Shown: positions 17,658-27,613, counted from the first letter of the stretch. The stretch: 64,000 nucleotides of DNA from Sphingobacterium shayense (GCF_013179575.1 NZ_JABMCQ010000001.1:37199-101198), one strand, 5' to 3'. Notes: a model not told the origin generated them from the sequence alone. A program made the numbers and translations.

Positions 17658-20065
17658 TTCGATGTATCAGATTGTTGCTTTATTTTTATTGGAGGTTTGG
17701 CTATGATTGTTTTTCTTGTTAATGTATCGGAGTTTAGCAATTCTGCTGAACTATGATCCGACGTAGTGTCTTTGATAGATGACTTTTGTGATTGATCAGG
17801 AACGTCGTCGTTAAGGTCTATCTCTTGCGGTTCAGGAGTGTTTTTTGTATTGTCTGAGGCTTCCTGCATAGGGCTACGGACGATCTCTCGTTTTCGATTG
17901 ATCATGTCTTCTTTTGACTTTGGTCTATCTTGAGGTCGCCAAGTAAATCCGGGTAGGACCTCGTTTTCTTGTGTCACGAGTCTAAATGGATATACCCGTT
18001 GATCAACTTTACGGATTGTTATATAGTCAATTATTTTTTTGTTTTCCATCTTTATCTTGATACGGGCTCCGCGATCGTGAAACATCTCTGTGATGGTATT
18101 CGTCGAATCATTGGTTGAAAAAATTAGATTTTCAGCATTTCCGTCAACATATAAGCGATCGATTGCGTTATTGGCAAAGAACGCTGTAATTTTCCTACCT
18201 TTTAATTGGTTAAATTTCAATGTGTCTAGCACCGCGTTTACCATGAATGCATTGCCAACCAACAGTGCATTGTCTAACCTCTGGTTTAATGCTTGCATGT
18301 AAATGGTGTCCGATGAAATCTGTGACCCTTCTGCCCAGATCATCGGTCGACCCATAAATCGGAACATGGAATCCGCCATGCCATAATATACCGAATCCGC
18401 AACGGCTTGGAGATCTGACTTGAACATTCGAACGTTATAATACGCCTTGACAATTCTTGTGCGTGCTGTGTCGAGATAGGCTGGATTACTGGTGTCCGGA
18501 GTGACTGTATCTGTCGTCTGTGCAGTAATAAGGGCGTTGTTGATTATGCTGTCAGCCTGTGCCGCGTGTGGGATTATCGCTTTTCTTCTGATGATGGAAT
18601 CTTGTTTCATCGCCGAACTTATTGCGATATCTGTGTCTTTTGCGACATGAACTGGTGGAGTGGTTTCTGTTTTAGTGATACTCTTATTTTTTTCGTTGTG
18701 AGTCGTATCTGATTGAGGTTTAGATATAACGTTTGAAAGGTTGGCATCTAGATGAACACTATCAGTTCGTAACGTATACGCCGTATTTTTTGTTGTTGAA
18801 TCTGTTGCTAGGCTATCATTCTGAAAATCTGTATAATCGTCCTCGTTTCCATAATCAATTTCGTCATCGATTTCAATGGCTCCGCCATTTCTGTCTAAAT
18901 TGAAATTGAGTGCCACATAGTCTTTTAGCATGATCATCTGTGAATACAGGGTGTCCGCGGTCATATATACCGAATCTACTGTGCTTGCCTCTTTTTTCAC
19001 GCTGGACACAGCTAAAGTGGAACTTTTATTACTCACGCTGTCTTGCGAAATTTCTATTGGAGGGGGGGGATTAGCTTCGACCGTCTTGTTTTCCGGTAAA
19101 CGCAAACTTGCCGTGGTATCGATAATGGTTTTATTGGAGTCAGTTCCTGGCGAGTCATTTTTAACGACAGTAATAATTAATGGTTTGTCGGTCATTGTAA
19201 TGGACTCGCTTGATTGATCATATAATCCGTAGCCTCCATAAGCGTAGAATTTGTCGATGGTGTCTACAAAAACAACATTATTATAGGCCTTACCAATCCC
19301 TGTAGCTCGATCGTAATATAAACTATCTCCCTTAAGGAATTTAGAGCCGCTGTTATACAGGTTATTTAATGAAAATTTTGCGATACCATTCTCTGTTTGA
19401 TAATTTCCTTTTTCTGTGTATAGGTTCTCGCCTGCGTTTCCTTTGATGTCTGTCGGGCCGAAAAAATAGGTAGTTCGCTGTGTAGAATTATAACGCATGG
19501 TATCTGTATAGATTTTTACGTCTGGAGAGCGAACAACAACTTTATTTCTAAAATACGCATCTTGAGAGCGCTCGAAGTAATATCCGTTTTTTGAAGTGAT
19601 TGTGTCAGTGCCGGTGATTATACGTCCCCCACCGGTATAGGTGCCAATCTGATCACGCATTTTGTATACCAAATGGTTGGTGGTTAGCGTCGATCCTTTA
19701 TCCACCATTCGTACACTATTGGTTAAGGTTGCGATTTGTGGCGCTGCATTATAATGCAATTTATCCGAATAAATAACAGTTCCTGAAGGTTGTGTAATTA
19801 CAACATTTCCAAAGGCTTCGAAAAACTGTCTTTTTAACTCGTCTTCATACATGTAACTGCTGTCTGCGGAAAGCGTGCTTCCTTTATGCTCGAAAACACC
19901 ATTATAGTATATCGAACGCCCCGTTTTGGAGTTGATAATTACGTTGCGGGATGAAATAAGCGTGAGACGATCCTCTGTTGTGCCGGGACGTTGAGAGCCA
20001 GGGTTCTGAGCGTAGGCGCAGAAAATACTGAATACGCAGAGGATCGAAAGTATATAATGATTCAC
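17630..20065 (-). CDS. OstA-like LPS-transport protein (LptA/LptD N-domain type)
   Basis: 811 aa with signal peptide (1-19, cut before QNPGSQ). Residues about 35-300 carry OstA/LptA beta-jellyroll repeats (e.g. SADSSYMYED, YSDKLHYN, LTTNHLVYK), the fold that carries LPS across the periplasm. A second such block lies at about 545-700. Between them is a Ser/Thr/Asp-rich low-complexity stretch (about 310-540), and the C-terminus is also disordered. No LptD beta-barrel is present, so it is not a complete LptD. This OstA-like form is common in Bacteroidota; it likely works with LptF/G. Divergent from tilS. Confidence 0.85.
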   Translation of the reverse strand: MNHYILSILCVFSIFCAYAQNPGSQRPGTTEDRLTLISSRNVIINSKTGRSIYYNGVFEHKGSTLSADSSYMYEDELKRQFFEAFGNVVITQPSGTVIYSDKLHYNAAPQIATLTNSVRMVDKGSTLTTNHLVYKMRDQIGTYTGGGRIITGTDTITSKNGYYFERSQDAYFRNKVVVRSPDVKIYTDTMRYNSTQRTTYFFGPTDIKGNAGENLYTEKGNYQTENGIAKFSLNNLYNSGSKFLKGDSLYYDRATGIGKAYNNVVFVDTIDKFYAYGGYGLYDQSSESITMTDKPLIITVVKNDSPGTDSNKTIIDTTASLRLPENKTVEANPPPPIEISQDSVSNKSSTLAVSSVKKEASTVDSVYMTADTLYSQMIMLKDYVALNFNLDRNGGAIEIDDEIDYGNEDDYTDFQNDSLATDSTTKNTAYTLRTDSVHLDANLSNVISKPQSDTTHNEKNKSITKTETTPPVHVAKDTDIAISSAMKQDSIIRRKAIIPHAAQADSIINNALITAQTTDTVTPDTSNPAYLDTARTRIVKAYYNVRMFKSDLQAVADSVYYGMADSMFRFMGRPMIWAEGSQISSDTIYMQALNQRLDNALLVGNAFMVNAVLDTLKFNQLKGRKITAFFANNAIDRLYVDGNAENLIFSTNDSTNTITEMFHDRGARIKIKMENKKIIDYITIRKVDQRVYPFRLVTQENEVLPGFTWRPQDRPKSKEDMINRKREIVRSPMQEASDNTKNTPEPQEIDLNDDVPDQSQKSSIKDTTSDHSSAELLNSDTLTRKTIIAKPPIKIKQQSDTSKNGKKQLLN

Positions 20066-20130
20066 GATGGCAAAAATAACTAATTAATTAGCAAATTTTT
20101 GTTAAAGGATAAATTTTCATAAGAAATACT

Positions 20131-20158
20131 TTTGGTCAAATTTAAAATTTTAACTTTG
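20131..20158 (+). promoter_or_regulatory. promoter of tilS
   Basis: TAACTTTG at 20151-20158 (exact TAnnTTTG) with TTTG at 20131-20134, 16 nt upstream. Transcription would begin near 20163-20165, so ATG 20163 would be leaderless at best and ATG 20172 is the more likely start. Confidence 0.65.
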
Positions 20159-20171
20159 GTATATGCACATC

Positions 20172-21494
20172 ATGACCCGGTTTCGAAAATATCTACAGAA
20201 CCCACTTTCAGTGGGGCTTAAAGATAAGATTTTACTTGCGGTCAGTGGTGGCCGTGACTCGATGCTCATGGCCCACCTTTTCTTGGATGCAGGATATAAT
20301 TGTATAATTCTGCATTGTAATTTCGGTCTACGAGGACTAGATTCTGACTTAGATGAGCAGTTGGTTGTTGATTTTGCTAAAAAGAGGGGAGTGAGCTATG
20401 TGATTGAGCATTTTCAGACGAAAAAATATGCTGCCGAGCGTTGCCTTTCTATACAGATGGCTGCTCGTGAGTTACGATATAAGTGGTTTGAGCAAAAGCG
20501 TCAGGAGCTACACGGGGAATGGATTGCTGTGGCCCAGCACCGTAACGATCATATTGAAACAGCATTTTTAAACTTATGTCGTGGGACAGGACTTGTTGGT
20601 TTGCAAGGGATATTGCCGCGACGAGGACATATCATTCGACCCTTACTGTTTGTTGGGTCCCAAGAGATTACTGAAGAAGTCAATCGTCTCGAAATTCCTT
20701 TCCGAGACGATCAATCCAATTTCTCTACTAAGTACTTGCGAAATAAGCTTAGGCTAGACATTCTTCCAAAATTTAAAGAGCTTACTCCGGAATTTGAGAA
20801 CATTATGGTGGAGAATATGGATAGATTTCACCAGTCTGTTCAGCTTTTAGAATATTTCGTTAAACCAATTCGCGTAAAGCTCTTTCAGAGGGATGGCGAG
20901 TTATACACGATCAACAGAGAAGCTTTACGTGACTATATTGACAACACGCCGCTGATGTATGAGCTATTTCGTGAATTTGACTTCGCTCCTGAAGTGTTAA
21001 AGGATTTACAAGTTAATTTCGATGGAATTGCAGGAAAGGTTTTCCAATCGAGAAAATACGAACTTTTGCTCGATAGAGAGTATTTGAGGATGCGTCCCAG
21101 GCAGAGTGAGCTTGTCGAAAGCCCAACGATATATTTGAATGAAAACACGAATCAAGTGTCTTTCTCCGGTGAGCGTTTTTTCGTAACCACGAGTGAAGAT
21201 CGACATATTCTATCTGACAAGTCTATCGCCCAAATTGATTATGATCTTCTTATATTTCCACTGCAGTTACGGTTATGGCAATTTGGGGACGTATTTTATC
21301 CCCTAGGAATGACAGGAAAGAAGAAAGTAAGCGATTTTTTTGTTCAGCAAAAGTTAGATTTGTTTCAGAAGAAACGTGTTCCGATATTAGTAAATGGAAA
21401 TGGTGATATAATTTGGATAGCCAAATATCGGTTAGATAATCGATATCGCATTACCGAACGCACAAGAAAAGTATATATTATAGAATCCAATTAG
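20172..21494 (+). CDS. tilS: tRNA(Ile)-lysidine synthetase
   Basis: 440 aa from ATG 20172. Attaches lysine to C34 of the CAU-anticodon isoleucine tRNA so that it reads AUA; essential. The PP-loop ATP site SGGRDS is at 25-30; the RELRYKWF segment and C-terminal TilS domains follow. Another in-frame ATG at 20163 (adding MHI) sits at the expected transcription start. Followed after 5 nt by the PH-like protein, so probably one transcript. Confidence 0.95.
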   Translation: MTRFRKYLQNPLSVGLKDKILLAVSGGRDSMLMAHLFLDAGYNCIILHCNFGLRGLDSDLDEQLVVDFAKKRGVSYVIEHFQTKKYAAERCLSIQMAARELRYKWFEQKRQELHGEWIAVAQHRNDHIETAFLNLCRGTGLVGLQGILPRRGHIIRPLLFVGSQEITEEVNRLEIPFRDDQSNFSTKYLRNKLRLDILPKFKELTPEFENIMVENMDRFHQSVQLLEYFVKPIRVKLFQRDGELYTINREALRDYIDNTPLMYELFREFDFAPEVLKDLQVNFDGIAGKVFQSRKYELLLDREYLRMRPRQSELVESPTIYLNENTNQVSFSGERFFVTTSEDRHILSDKSIAQIDYDLLIFPLQLRLWQFGDVFYPLGMTGKKKVSDFFVQQKLDLFQKKRVPILVNGNGDIIWIAKYRLDNRYRITERTRKVYIIESN

Positions 21495-21499
21495 GCATT

Positions 21500-21991
21500 A
21501 TGGGTGGACATTATCTTTTTCAGGAAAAGCAATATTTAGGGCGAGATGCAACATGGATTAGTGTACGTTTAATCTTAGTATTGTTTTGTTTTATCGCAAG
21601 CTATTTGAATATAGAGCACCTACCATCTCAGCAATTATTCTTTATTGTTGGAGTAGGAATTATTATCGTGTCAATGCTGATGATATATATGGTGCATTAC
21701 AAAACGGTTATAGATGGTAAATTTTTAATATTAAGTGGACTTTGGTCATCGAAATTGGTTAAAATTGATCTCTTTAATATAAAGAAGGTCGAGCTCAGAC
21801 CCTATAGCACATTTATTTTTAATAATCCTGTATATAACTTACATAAAAACGGTAAAATCCGGTTTTACTCTGGAGGAAAAGATGCTATTTGGCTGACAGA
21901 TAAGGATGGATTGGTGTATATTATTGGTTCTCACAAAGCTGAGGAATTCGCACGAGCGATACAGGAAGCTATACGAAAGTTAAATAGTTAA
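21500..21991 (+). CDS. membrane protein with PH-like domain, hypothetical
   Basis: 163 aa. Two membrane helices (about 20-42 and 46-68) followed by a soluble strand-rich domain (TVIDGKFLILSGLWSSK..., then ending in a helix AEEFARAIQEAIRKL) as in bacterial PH domains (bPH type). No enzymatic motif. Directly behind tilS. Function unknown; the PH-like fold is inferred from the pattern. Confidence 0.7.
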   Translation: MGGHYLFQEKQYLGRDATWISVRLILVLFCFIASYLNIEHLPSQQLFFIVGVGIIIVSMLMIYMVHYKTVIDGKFLILSGLWSSKLVKIDLFNIKKVELRPYSTFIFNNPVYNLHKNGKIRFYSGGKDAIWLTDKDGLVYIIGSHKAEEFARAIQEAIRKLNS

Positions 21992-22107
21992 CGCTCGTTC
22001 GGGCAAATGACATGTGATTTTTCGTGCTAGATCGTTGATAGTGGTTAATTAATGTTAACCAAGCTCTTGCTGACATTCTATTGACGGAACTTTTATCGGA
22101 TTTTTAT

Positions 22108-22115
22108 TATTTTTG
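22108..22115 (+). promoter_or_regulatory. -7 promoter box before the DUF4834 gene
   Basis: TATTTTTG, exact TAnnTTTG match, 18 nt before the ATG. A TTG at 22081 is 24 nt upstream, longer than usual. Confidence 0.5.
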
Positions 22116-22132
22116 GTACAAAGGTTTTAGAT

Positions 22133-22447
22133 ATGGCATTTTTGAAATTTATAGCAATTTTCTTTATTATATTTTACGCAGTCCGATTTTTATTGCGCTT
22201 GGTAATGCCCTTTGCATTACGTAAGGTTACTGAGCGATTGATGCGTAACGCTCAACAATCTTCTGCAGGTGGGAGAACTGGACAATATCAGTATACTAGC
22301 AGCGATCCTTATAGTCAATTTAAACAGCAGGCTAAACCCAAACATGAAGGAGAGGTTCGCGTTGACTATGTACCAGTTGAAGAAAGCAAACCGCGAAAAG
22401 GTACCGAAACTGCCGGCGAGTTTGTTGATTTTGAAGAAGTGAAATAA
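22133..22447 (+). CDS. DUF4834 family small membrane-anchored protein
   Basis: 104 aa. One N-terminal membrane helix (about 4-24) with a basic patch after it (RKVTERLMRN), then a hydrophilic Gln/Ser/Lys-rich tail ending in an acidic segment (AGEFVDFEEVK). Matches the Bacteroidota DUF4834 family, often found next to recF. Function unknown. Confidence 0.8.
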   Translation: MAFLKFIAIFFIIFYAVRFLLRLVMPFALRKVTERLMRNAQQSSAGGRTGQYQYTSSDPYSQFKQQAKPKHEGEVRVDYVPVEESKPRKGTETAGEFVDFEEVK

Positions 22448-22509
22448 TCCGCGTTATACATAGATTCAGCTATTTGTTTTAAACTTAATAGATAGTGGTA
22501 TACATTTGT

Positions 22510-22517
22510 TAATTTTG
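22510..22517 (+). promoter_or_regulatory. -7 promoter box of recF
   Basis: TAATTTTG, exact TAnnTTTG match 19 nt before the recF ATG. Confidence 0.5.
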
Positions 22518-22536
22518 CTACTTATTTTGGTATACC

Positions 22537-23640
22537 ATGTGGTTGAAGCAACTCTCTGTTTTAAATTTTAAAAATTATTCGGAAACTTTTCTTGAATTTA
22601 TACCTCAGGTAAACGCCTTTTCCGGTGCCAACGGTGCAGGAAAAACGAACTTACTCGACGCTATTCATTACTTGGCGCTGTGTAAATCCTATTTTAATCC
22701 TATCGACTCTCAACATATCAAAAAAGGTTTAGACTGGTTCATGGTCCAAGGTACCTTTCAGAAGAACGACGTGTCGGATATCGTTGCTTGTAGCTTAAAG
22801 CGGAATCAAAAAAAACAGTTTAAAAAAAACAAAAAGGATTATATCCGCTTAGCCGATCACATAGGACAGTTTCCAATAGTTATGATTTCCCCGAATGACA
22901 CTTCTATTATTGTTGAAGGAAGTGAGGAACGTCGAAAATTCATAGACAATGTAGTTTCACAGACGGATAATTTTTATCTAGACCTATTAATACAGTATAA
23001 CAAGATCCTCTTACAGCGTAACACGTTGCTAAAGCAGGTTCGTGAAAAAGGTATGCTGGACTTAGGACTATTTGAGATATTAAACTTTCAACTTACGGAA
23101 GTGGGGGAACGTATTTTTAATAGAAGAAAGGAATTTATGTTAGAGTTCCTTCCAGAATTTCAGCGTTACTACCAATATTTGAGTGCCGATGCCGAACTGG
23201 TTACCCTAACTTACGAATCCCCACTGATGGAGAATGATATGGAATCACTTCTTCGAATTAATTTTGAGAAGGACCGTGCTTTAGAACGGACATCTCAAGG
23301 AATCCATAAAGATGACTTATTATTTACGATTCACGATGGAATGCCGCTTAAAAAATTTGGTTCCCAAGGCCAACAAAAATCATTTTTGATTGCTCTAAAA
23401 CTCGCTCAGTATAGTTATCTACGTGACAAGAAGAGTACAAAACCTCTATTGCTCTTAGACGATATATTTGATAAGCTTGACGAACATCGTACTAAAAAAC
23501 TTATGCAGTTGGTTTCTGACGACGAATTTGGGCAGATCTTTCTTACAGATACGGATGGGAAAAGAATTAAGCGAATTTTTGACGAAATAGCTCAGCCAAT
23601 TTGTATTTTTGAAGTTAAAGGAGGTGCGATCGATGTATAA
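22537..23640 (+). CDS. recF: DNA replication/repair protein RecF
   Basis: 367 aa. SMC-like ATPase that loads RecA at gaps with RecO/RecR. Walker A GANGAGKT at 30-37, ABC-type signature GSQGQQKSF near 275, and Walker B LLLLDDIFDKLD near 305-316 are all present. Its last codons carry the ribosome binding site and ATG of the DUF721 gene. Confidence 0.97.
   Translation: MWLKQLSVLNFKNYSETFLEFIPQVNAFSGANGAGKTNLLDAIHYLALCKSYFNPIDSQHIKKGLDWFMVQGTFQKNDVSDIVACSLKRNQKKQFKKNKKDYIRLADHIGQFPIVMISPNDTSIIVEGSEERRKFIDNVVSQTDNFYLDLLIQYNKILLQRNTLLKQVREKGMLDLGLFEILNFQLTEVGERIFNRRKEFMLEFLPEFQRYYQYLSADAELVTLTYESPLMENDMESLLRINFEKDRALERTSQGIHKDDLLFTIHDGMPLKKFGSQGQQKSFLIALKLAQYSYLRDKKSTKPLLLLDDIFDKLDEHRTKKLMQLVSDDEFGQIFLTDTDGKRIKRIFDEIAQPICIFEVKGGAIDV
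23617..23626 (+). promoter_or_regulatory. strong Shine-Dalgarno deciding the DUF721 start
   Basis: AAAGGAGGTG, nearly a full anti-SD match, ends 6 nt before ATG 23633 and lies inside recF. It fixes the start at 23633 rather than the upstream TTG at 23609. Confidence 0.8.
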
Positions 23641-23947
23641 AAAGAAATTTGATGAGATCCCGACACGAGATGACGTTGGAATTAAGGTAGCGATTGAAAA
23701 GTGGATTGACGTATATCGTTTACGGTCGAAATTTGACGAATCCTCTATTGTTGGCGCTTGGCCAGCTATCATTGGAAAAGCGATTGCTAATCGTACACAA
23801 AAAATATATATTCACGAGAAAAAGCTTTTTGTAAAGGTGGAATCAGCGGTTATAAAAAACGAGCTTGCTATGATGCGTAGACAAATTATTGGTCGGGTTA
23901 ATGAATATGTTGGGCATGTTATCATTGAAGAGTTTATAATTTTATAG
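23633..23947 (+). CDS. DUF721 (DciA-like) protein
   Basis: 104 aa. DUF721 proteins include DciA, which helps load the DnaB helicase in bacteria without DnaC; this short Bacteroidota form has the DUF721 core (VGAWPAIIGKAIANRT..., then KLFVKVESAVIKNELAM). The ATG overlaps the recF stop by 8 nt, implying translational coupling. A place beside recF is common for the family. A helicase-loading role is family-based inference. Confidence 0.88.
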   Translation: MYKKKFDEIPTRDDVGIKVAIEKWIDVYRLRSKFDESSIVGAWPAIIGKAIANRTQKIYIHEKKLFVKVESAVIKNELAMMRRQIIGRVNEYVGHVIIEEFIIL

Positions 23948-24070
23948 CCCTCTGATTAACTATTACTGAAGGAGCGAACATAGATCCGCGGCGTCTTAAC
24001 AAGAATATTTTTGCCTCATTACAAAAGCCATAATCTACTTTTGTTTCAAATGAATTTGTTATATTCGGGT

Positions 24071-24691
24071 TTAAAGGTAATCTTCGATATCGCCCTTACC
24101 TTCACGAATAACTTCGAAATCACCAGAGGTAACATCGATCACCGTTGAAGCGACGTTGTCACCATAACCGCCGTCTATAACAAGATCTACCAATTCTTTA
24201 TATTTTTCGTGTATAAGTTCCGGATCAGTCGAATATTCGATTATCTCATCCTCGTCATGAATGGAAGAGGTGATGATAGGGTTGCCCAATTCTTTTACAA
24301 TTTCCCGAACAATATTATTATTTGGAACGCGAATACCAACTGTTTTTTTCTTAGAACTAAGTAGTTTCGGTACTTGCCCACTGGCATTGAAAATAAACGT
24401 AAAAGGACCTGGTAAAGCCTTCTTTAACACTCGAAAGACAGTTGTGTCAAATGGTTTTGTGAAGCTTGATATCTCGGTAAGATCATAGCAGATGAACGAA
24501 AGATTTGATTTATCAGGATTTAATCCGCGTATTTGGCATACACGTTCAATTGCTTTATGGTTGGTTATATCACAGCCAATTCCATACACGGTATCCGTAG
24601 GGTAGATAATTACTCCTCCTTTTTTTAATATGTCCACAGCTTGAGCTATTGCTTTAGCGTTCGGATTGTCTTCGTATATTTTTATTAGCAT
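24071..24691 (-). CDS. Sua5/YciO/YrdC family protein (threonylcarbamoyl-AMP synthase-like)
   Basis: 206 aa. The family makes threonylcarbamoyl-AMP for the t6A tRNA modification. Characteristic GGVIIYPTDTVYGIGCD (about 25-41) forms the nucleotide site, and the TVGIRVPNNNIV segment is present. The sequence is closer to the YciO branch than to TsaC, and whether YciO proteins make t6A in vivo is less certain. Monocistronic, downstream of asnS on the same strand. Confidence 0.88.
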   Translation of the reverse strand: MLIKIYEDNPNAKAIAQAVDILKKGGVIIYPTDTVYGIGCDITNHKAIERVCQIRGLNPDKSNLSFICYDLTEISSFTKPFDTTVFRVLKKALPGPFTFIFNASGQVPKLLSSKKKTVGIRVPNNNIVREIVKELGNPIITSSIHDEDEIIEYSTDPELIHEKYKELVDLVIDGGYGDNVASTVIDVTSGDFEVIREGKGDIEDYL

Positions 24692-24716
24692 GGTTTGTTG
24701 TTTTTATAATAACAAA

Positions 24717-24746
24717 GATCCCCATGAAGTGTTTTTCATGAGGATC
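24717..24746 (-). terminator. hairpin after asnS
   Basis: GATCCCCATGAA/TTCATGAGGATC arms (one mismatch) around a 6-nt loop between asnS and the YciO gene. The T-rich stretch after it is weak (TTTGTTATT), so termination may be partial. Confidence 0.5.
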
Positions 24747-24758
24747 ATACTTTATTCG

Positions 24759-26204
24759 TTAAAACTCCGCATTTTTAGGGGATCGTGGGAATGGGATAAC
24801 ATCTCTTATGTTTGTCATTCCTGTCACGAAAAGAACCAATCTTTCAAATCCGACCCCAAAACCTGAGTGCGGTGCTGAACCAAAGCGGCGTGTATCAAGA
24901 AACCAGTCCATTTCTTCCTCTGGAATTCCAACTTCTTCCATCCTCGCTAATAATTTATCTAAGTTTTCCTCGCGTTGCGAGCCTCCAACCATCTCTCCAA
25001 TTCCCGGAAACAAGATATCCATCGCACGAACAGTATGGCGTCCCAAAGCGTCCGGTTCATTTTGTTTCATGTAGAACGATTTTATTTCTCGAGGATAATC
25101 GGTTAAAATTACGGGCTTTTTAAAATGTTTCTCAACGAGATAGCGTTCGTGCTCAGATTGCAAGTCAGCTCCCCATTCGTTGATTAAATATTTGAATTGT
25201 TTCTTTTGATTCGGTTTGCTACGTTTCAGAATTTCTATAGCGTCTGAATAGGTAACGCGCTCAAAATCGTTCGATAGGACGAAATTTAATTTTTCTACCA
25301 AGTTATATTCTGAGCGTTCAGTTTGTGGTTTAGATTTTTCTTCTTCCAGCAATCTGTTTTTTAATAATTCGATTTCATCTGGACAATTTTCTAAAGCGTA
25401 TCTGATGACATACTTTAATAAATCTTCGGCGAGATCCATGTTGTCGTCTAACTCATAAAATGCCATTTCTGGTTCTATCATCCAGAACTCCGCTAAATGG
25501 CGGGTTGTGTTTGAATTTTCGGCACGGAAAGTAGGGCCAAAGGTATAGATATTTCCAAATGCCATCGCAGCTAGTTCGCCTTCAAGCTGGCCTGAAACGG
25601 TAAGGTTTGTAGATTTGCCAAAGAAATCTTCTTTAAAGTCGATTTCTCCAGTTTCCGTTCGTGGTGGATTATCAAGGTCTAACGTAGTTACACGGAACAT
25701 TTCGCCTGCACCTTCAGCGTCAGACCCCGTAATTATTGGAGTGTGCATATATACAAACTCTCGGTCATTGAAGAATTTATGTACCGCAAACGAAAGGGCA
25801 TTGCGTATTTTGAAAACTGCATTAAATGTACCCGTTCTAAAGCGTAAGTGAGCAATTTCGCGTAAAAATTCTAAACTGTGTTTTTTGGGTTGAAGTGGAT
25901 ATTTTTCCGGATCTGAATCGCCTAATATTTGTAGGTCTACAACTTTAATTTCGACCCGTTGACCTTTTCCTAAAGATTCGATTAGTCGACCCCGTACACG
26001 AATAGCCGCACCGGTAGTGATACGTTTTAATAAGGCGTCTTCTGTATTTTCAAAATCAACCACTGCTTGTATATTATGAATTGTAGAGCCATCGTTGATC
26101 GCAATAAACTGATTATTTCTGAAAGTTCTTACCCAACCTTTAACAATAATGTCTTTGTCAAACTCTTCTGATTGTAATAGTTTTTTAATACGTGTGTGTT
26201 CCAT
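24759..26204 (-). CDS. asnS: asparaginyl-tRNA synthetase
   Basis: 481 aa, class IIb. N-terminal OB-fold anticodon-binding domain (about 18-100, [13 protein letters not shown]) and catalytic core with motif 2 ([15 protein letters not shown]) and motif 3 ([10 protein letters not shown]). The C-terminal [11 protein letters not shown] ending is typical of AsnRS. Preceded by a TATTTTTG promoter box 44 nt upstream. Confidence 0.98.
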   Translation of the reverse strand: MEHTRIKKLLQSEEFDKDIIVKGWVRTFRNNQFIAINDGSTIHNIQAVVDFENTEDALLKRITTGAAIRVRGRLIESLGKGQRVEIKVVDLQILGDSDPEKYPLQPKKHSLEFLREIAHLRFRTGTFNAVFKIRNALSFAVHKFFNDREFVYMHTPIITGSDAEGAGEMFRVTTLDLDNPPRTETGEIDFKEDFFGKSTNLTVSGQLEGELAAMAFGNIYTFGPTFRAENSNTTRHLAEFWMIEPEMAFYELDDNMDLAEDLLKYVIRYALENCPDEIELLKNRLLEEEKSKPQTERSEYNLVEKLNFVLSNDFERVTYSDAIEILKRSKPNQKKQFKYLINEWGADLQSEHERYLVEKHFKKPVILTDYPREIKSFYMKQNEPDALGRHTVRAMDILFPGIGEMVGGSQREENLDKLLARMEEVGIPEEEMDWFLDTRRFGSAPHSGFGVGFERLVLFVTGMTNIRDVIPFPRSPKNAEF

Positions 26205-26247
26205 TTTAAATAATAATAATCGTCGATTCTCTAGATTTCACAGGTTA

Positions 26248-26255
26248 CAAAAATA
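26248..26255 (-). promoter_or_regulatory. -7 promoter box of asnS
   Basis: TATTTTTG on the minus strand, exact TAnnTTTG match, about 44 nt before the asnS ATG. No clear -33 TTG. Confidence 0.5.
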
Positions 26256-26371
26256 GCGTATTATTTCCTAAATACGCCATTGGTGGGTTAAAAGAATACA
26301 ACGGTTGTTTAATTTAAATTTAATTTCGGCTGAATGATGTTTCGCCAATTGATGGTTTTTATGTATATCAA

Positions 26372-26402
26372 AAAAAGCCCTTGGAATTTCCAAAGGCTTT
26401 TT
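26372..26402 (-). terminator. intrinsic terminator of sucC
   Basis: Minus strand: AAAAAGCC(TTTGG) pairs with CCAA(GGG)CTTTTTT around an AATT-type loop, ending in a T-run, 18 nt after the sucC stop. Confidence 0.85.
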
Positions 26403-26419
26403 AAATATGTGTTTTGAGA

Positions 26420-27613
26420 TTAGTTCGCTAGAACCTTTGTTACAAGTTCCGCAGCTTCTTTTAATTGGATAGCTGAATAAACTTTCAAACCTGACTCATC
26501 AATTAATTTTTTAGCTTCTGCAGCATTTGTACCTTGAAGACGTACAATAATCGGTACTGGAATGTTTCCAATCTCTTGATAAGCATCAATAACGCCTTGT
26601 GCAACACGATCACAGCGAACAATTCCACCGAATATATTTATCAAGATTGCTTTTACATTTGGATCTTTCAAAATAATGTTGAAACCGGCTTTTACAGTTT
26701 CTGCATTTGCAGTACCACCAACGTCTAAGAAGTTTGCGGGTTCACCACCAGCAATCTTAATGATATCCATCGTCGCCATTGCTAAACCGGCCCCGTTTAC
26801 CATACAACCAACGTTACCATCAAGTTTAACGTAATTTAGGTTTGATTCACCAGCTTCAACTTCTGTCGGATCTTCTTCTAAAACGTCACGTAATGCTGCG
26901 TAATCAGCGTGGCGATATAATGCATTTTCGTCGAAATTTACTTTTGCGTCAACAGCTAGAATTTTGTCGTCAGATGTCTTAAGGACAGGGTTGATTTCGA
27001 AAAGAGATGCGTCTATGCTGTCGTATGCTTTGTATAATGAACTGATGAATTTCACCATCTCCTTTTGTGCTGCACCCGATAGGCCTAGGTTAAATGCAAT
27101 CTTACGTGCTTGAAAACCTTGTAAGCCGGCTTTAGGATCTATTTCTTCTTTGAAAATCAAATGAGGAGTTTTCTCTGCTACCTCTTCAATATCCATTCCA
27201 CCTTCCGTAGAGTACATAATAATATTGCGACCCTTCGCACGATCTAATAAAACCGAAACATAAAACTCTTTGGTTTCACTTTCACCAGGGTAGTAAACAT
27301 CTTGTGCAACTAATACTTTGTGTACTTTTTTTCCTTCTGGCCCAGTTTGTGGAGTAACCAATTGCATACCGATAATGTCGGTAGCACGTTGTAAAACCTC
27401 ATCGTGGTTTTTTGCTAGTTTTACGCCACCACCTTTACCTCGGCCACCAGCGTGGATTTGTGCCTTTATCACAACCCAGTCTGAGTTAAGATCTTGTTTC
27501 AACGTTTGGGCAGCTTGTACAGCCTGCTCTGGAGTTTCTGCAAGAATTCCTTCTTGAACTCTTACGCCAAAACCTTTAAGTATTTCTTTTGCTTGATATT
27601 CGTGAATGTTCAT
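26420..27613 (-). CDS. sucC: succinyl-CoA synthetase (ADP/GDP-forming) beta subunit
   Basis: 397 aa, full length. With SucD converts succinyl-CoA to succinate and makes ATP/GTP in the TCA cycle. N-terminal ATP-grasp domain (MNIHEYQAKEIL..., AQIHAGGRGKGGGVK) and C-terminal ligase-CoA domain (NFLDVGGTANAETV, IFGGIVRCDRVAQG). sucD is not adjacent in this window. Confidence 0.97.
   Translation of the reverse strand: MNIHEYQAKEILKGFGVRVQEGILAETPEQAVQAAQTLKQDLNSDWVVIKAQIHAGGRGKGGGVKLAKNHDEVLQRATDIIGMQLVTPQTGPEGKKVHKVLVAQDVYYPGESETKEFYVSVLLDRAKGRNIIMYSTEGGMDIEEVAEKTPHLIFKEEIDPKAGLQGFQARKIAFNLGLSGAAQKEMVKFISSLYKAYDSIDASLFEINPVLKTSDDKILAVDAKVNFDENALYRHADYAALRDVLEEDPTEVEAGESNLNYVKLDGNVGCMVNGAGLAMATMDIIKIAGGEPANFLDVGGTANAETVKAGFNIILKDPNVKAILINIFGGIVRCDRVAQGVIDAYQEIGNIPVPIIVRLQGTNAAEAKKLIDESGLKVYSAIQLKEAAELVTKVLAN

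Noticed and set aside
24812..25123. Plus-strand ORFs antisense to asnS
   Set aside because: Shadow frames of a full-length, motif-complete synthetase gene.
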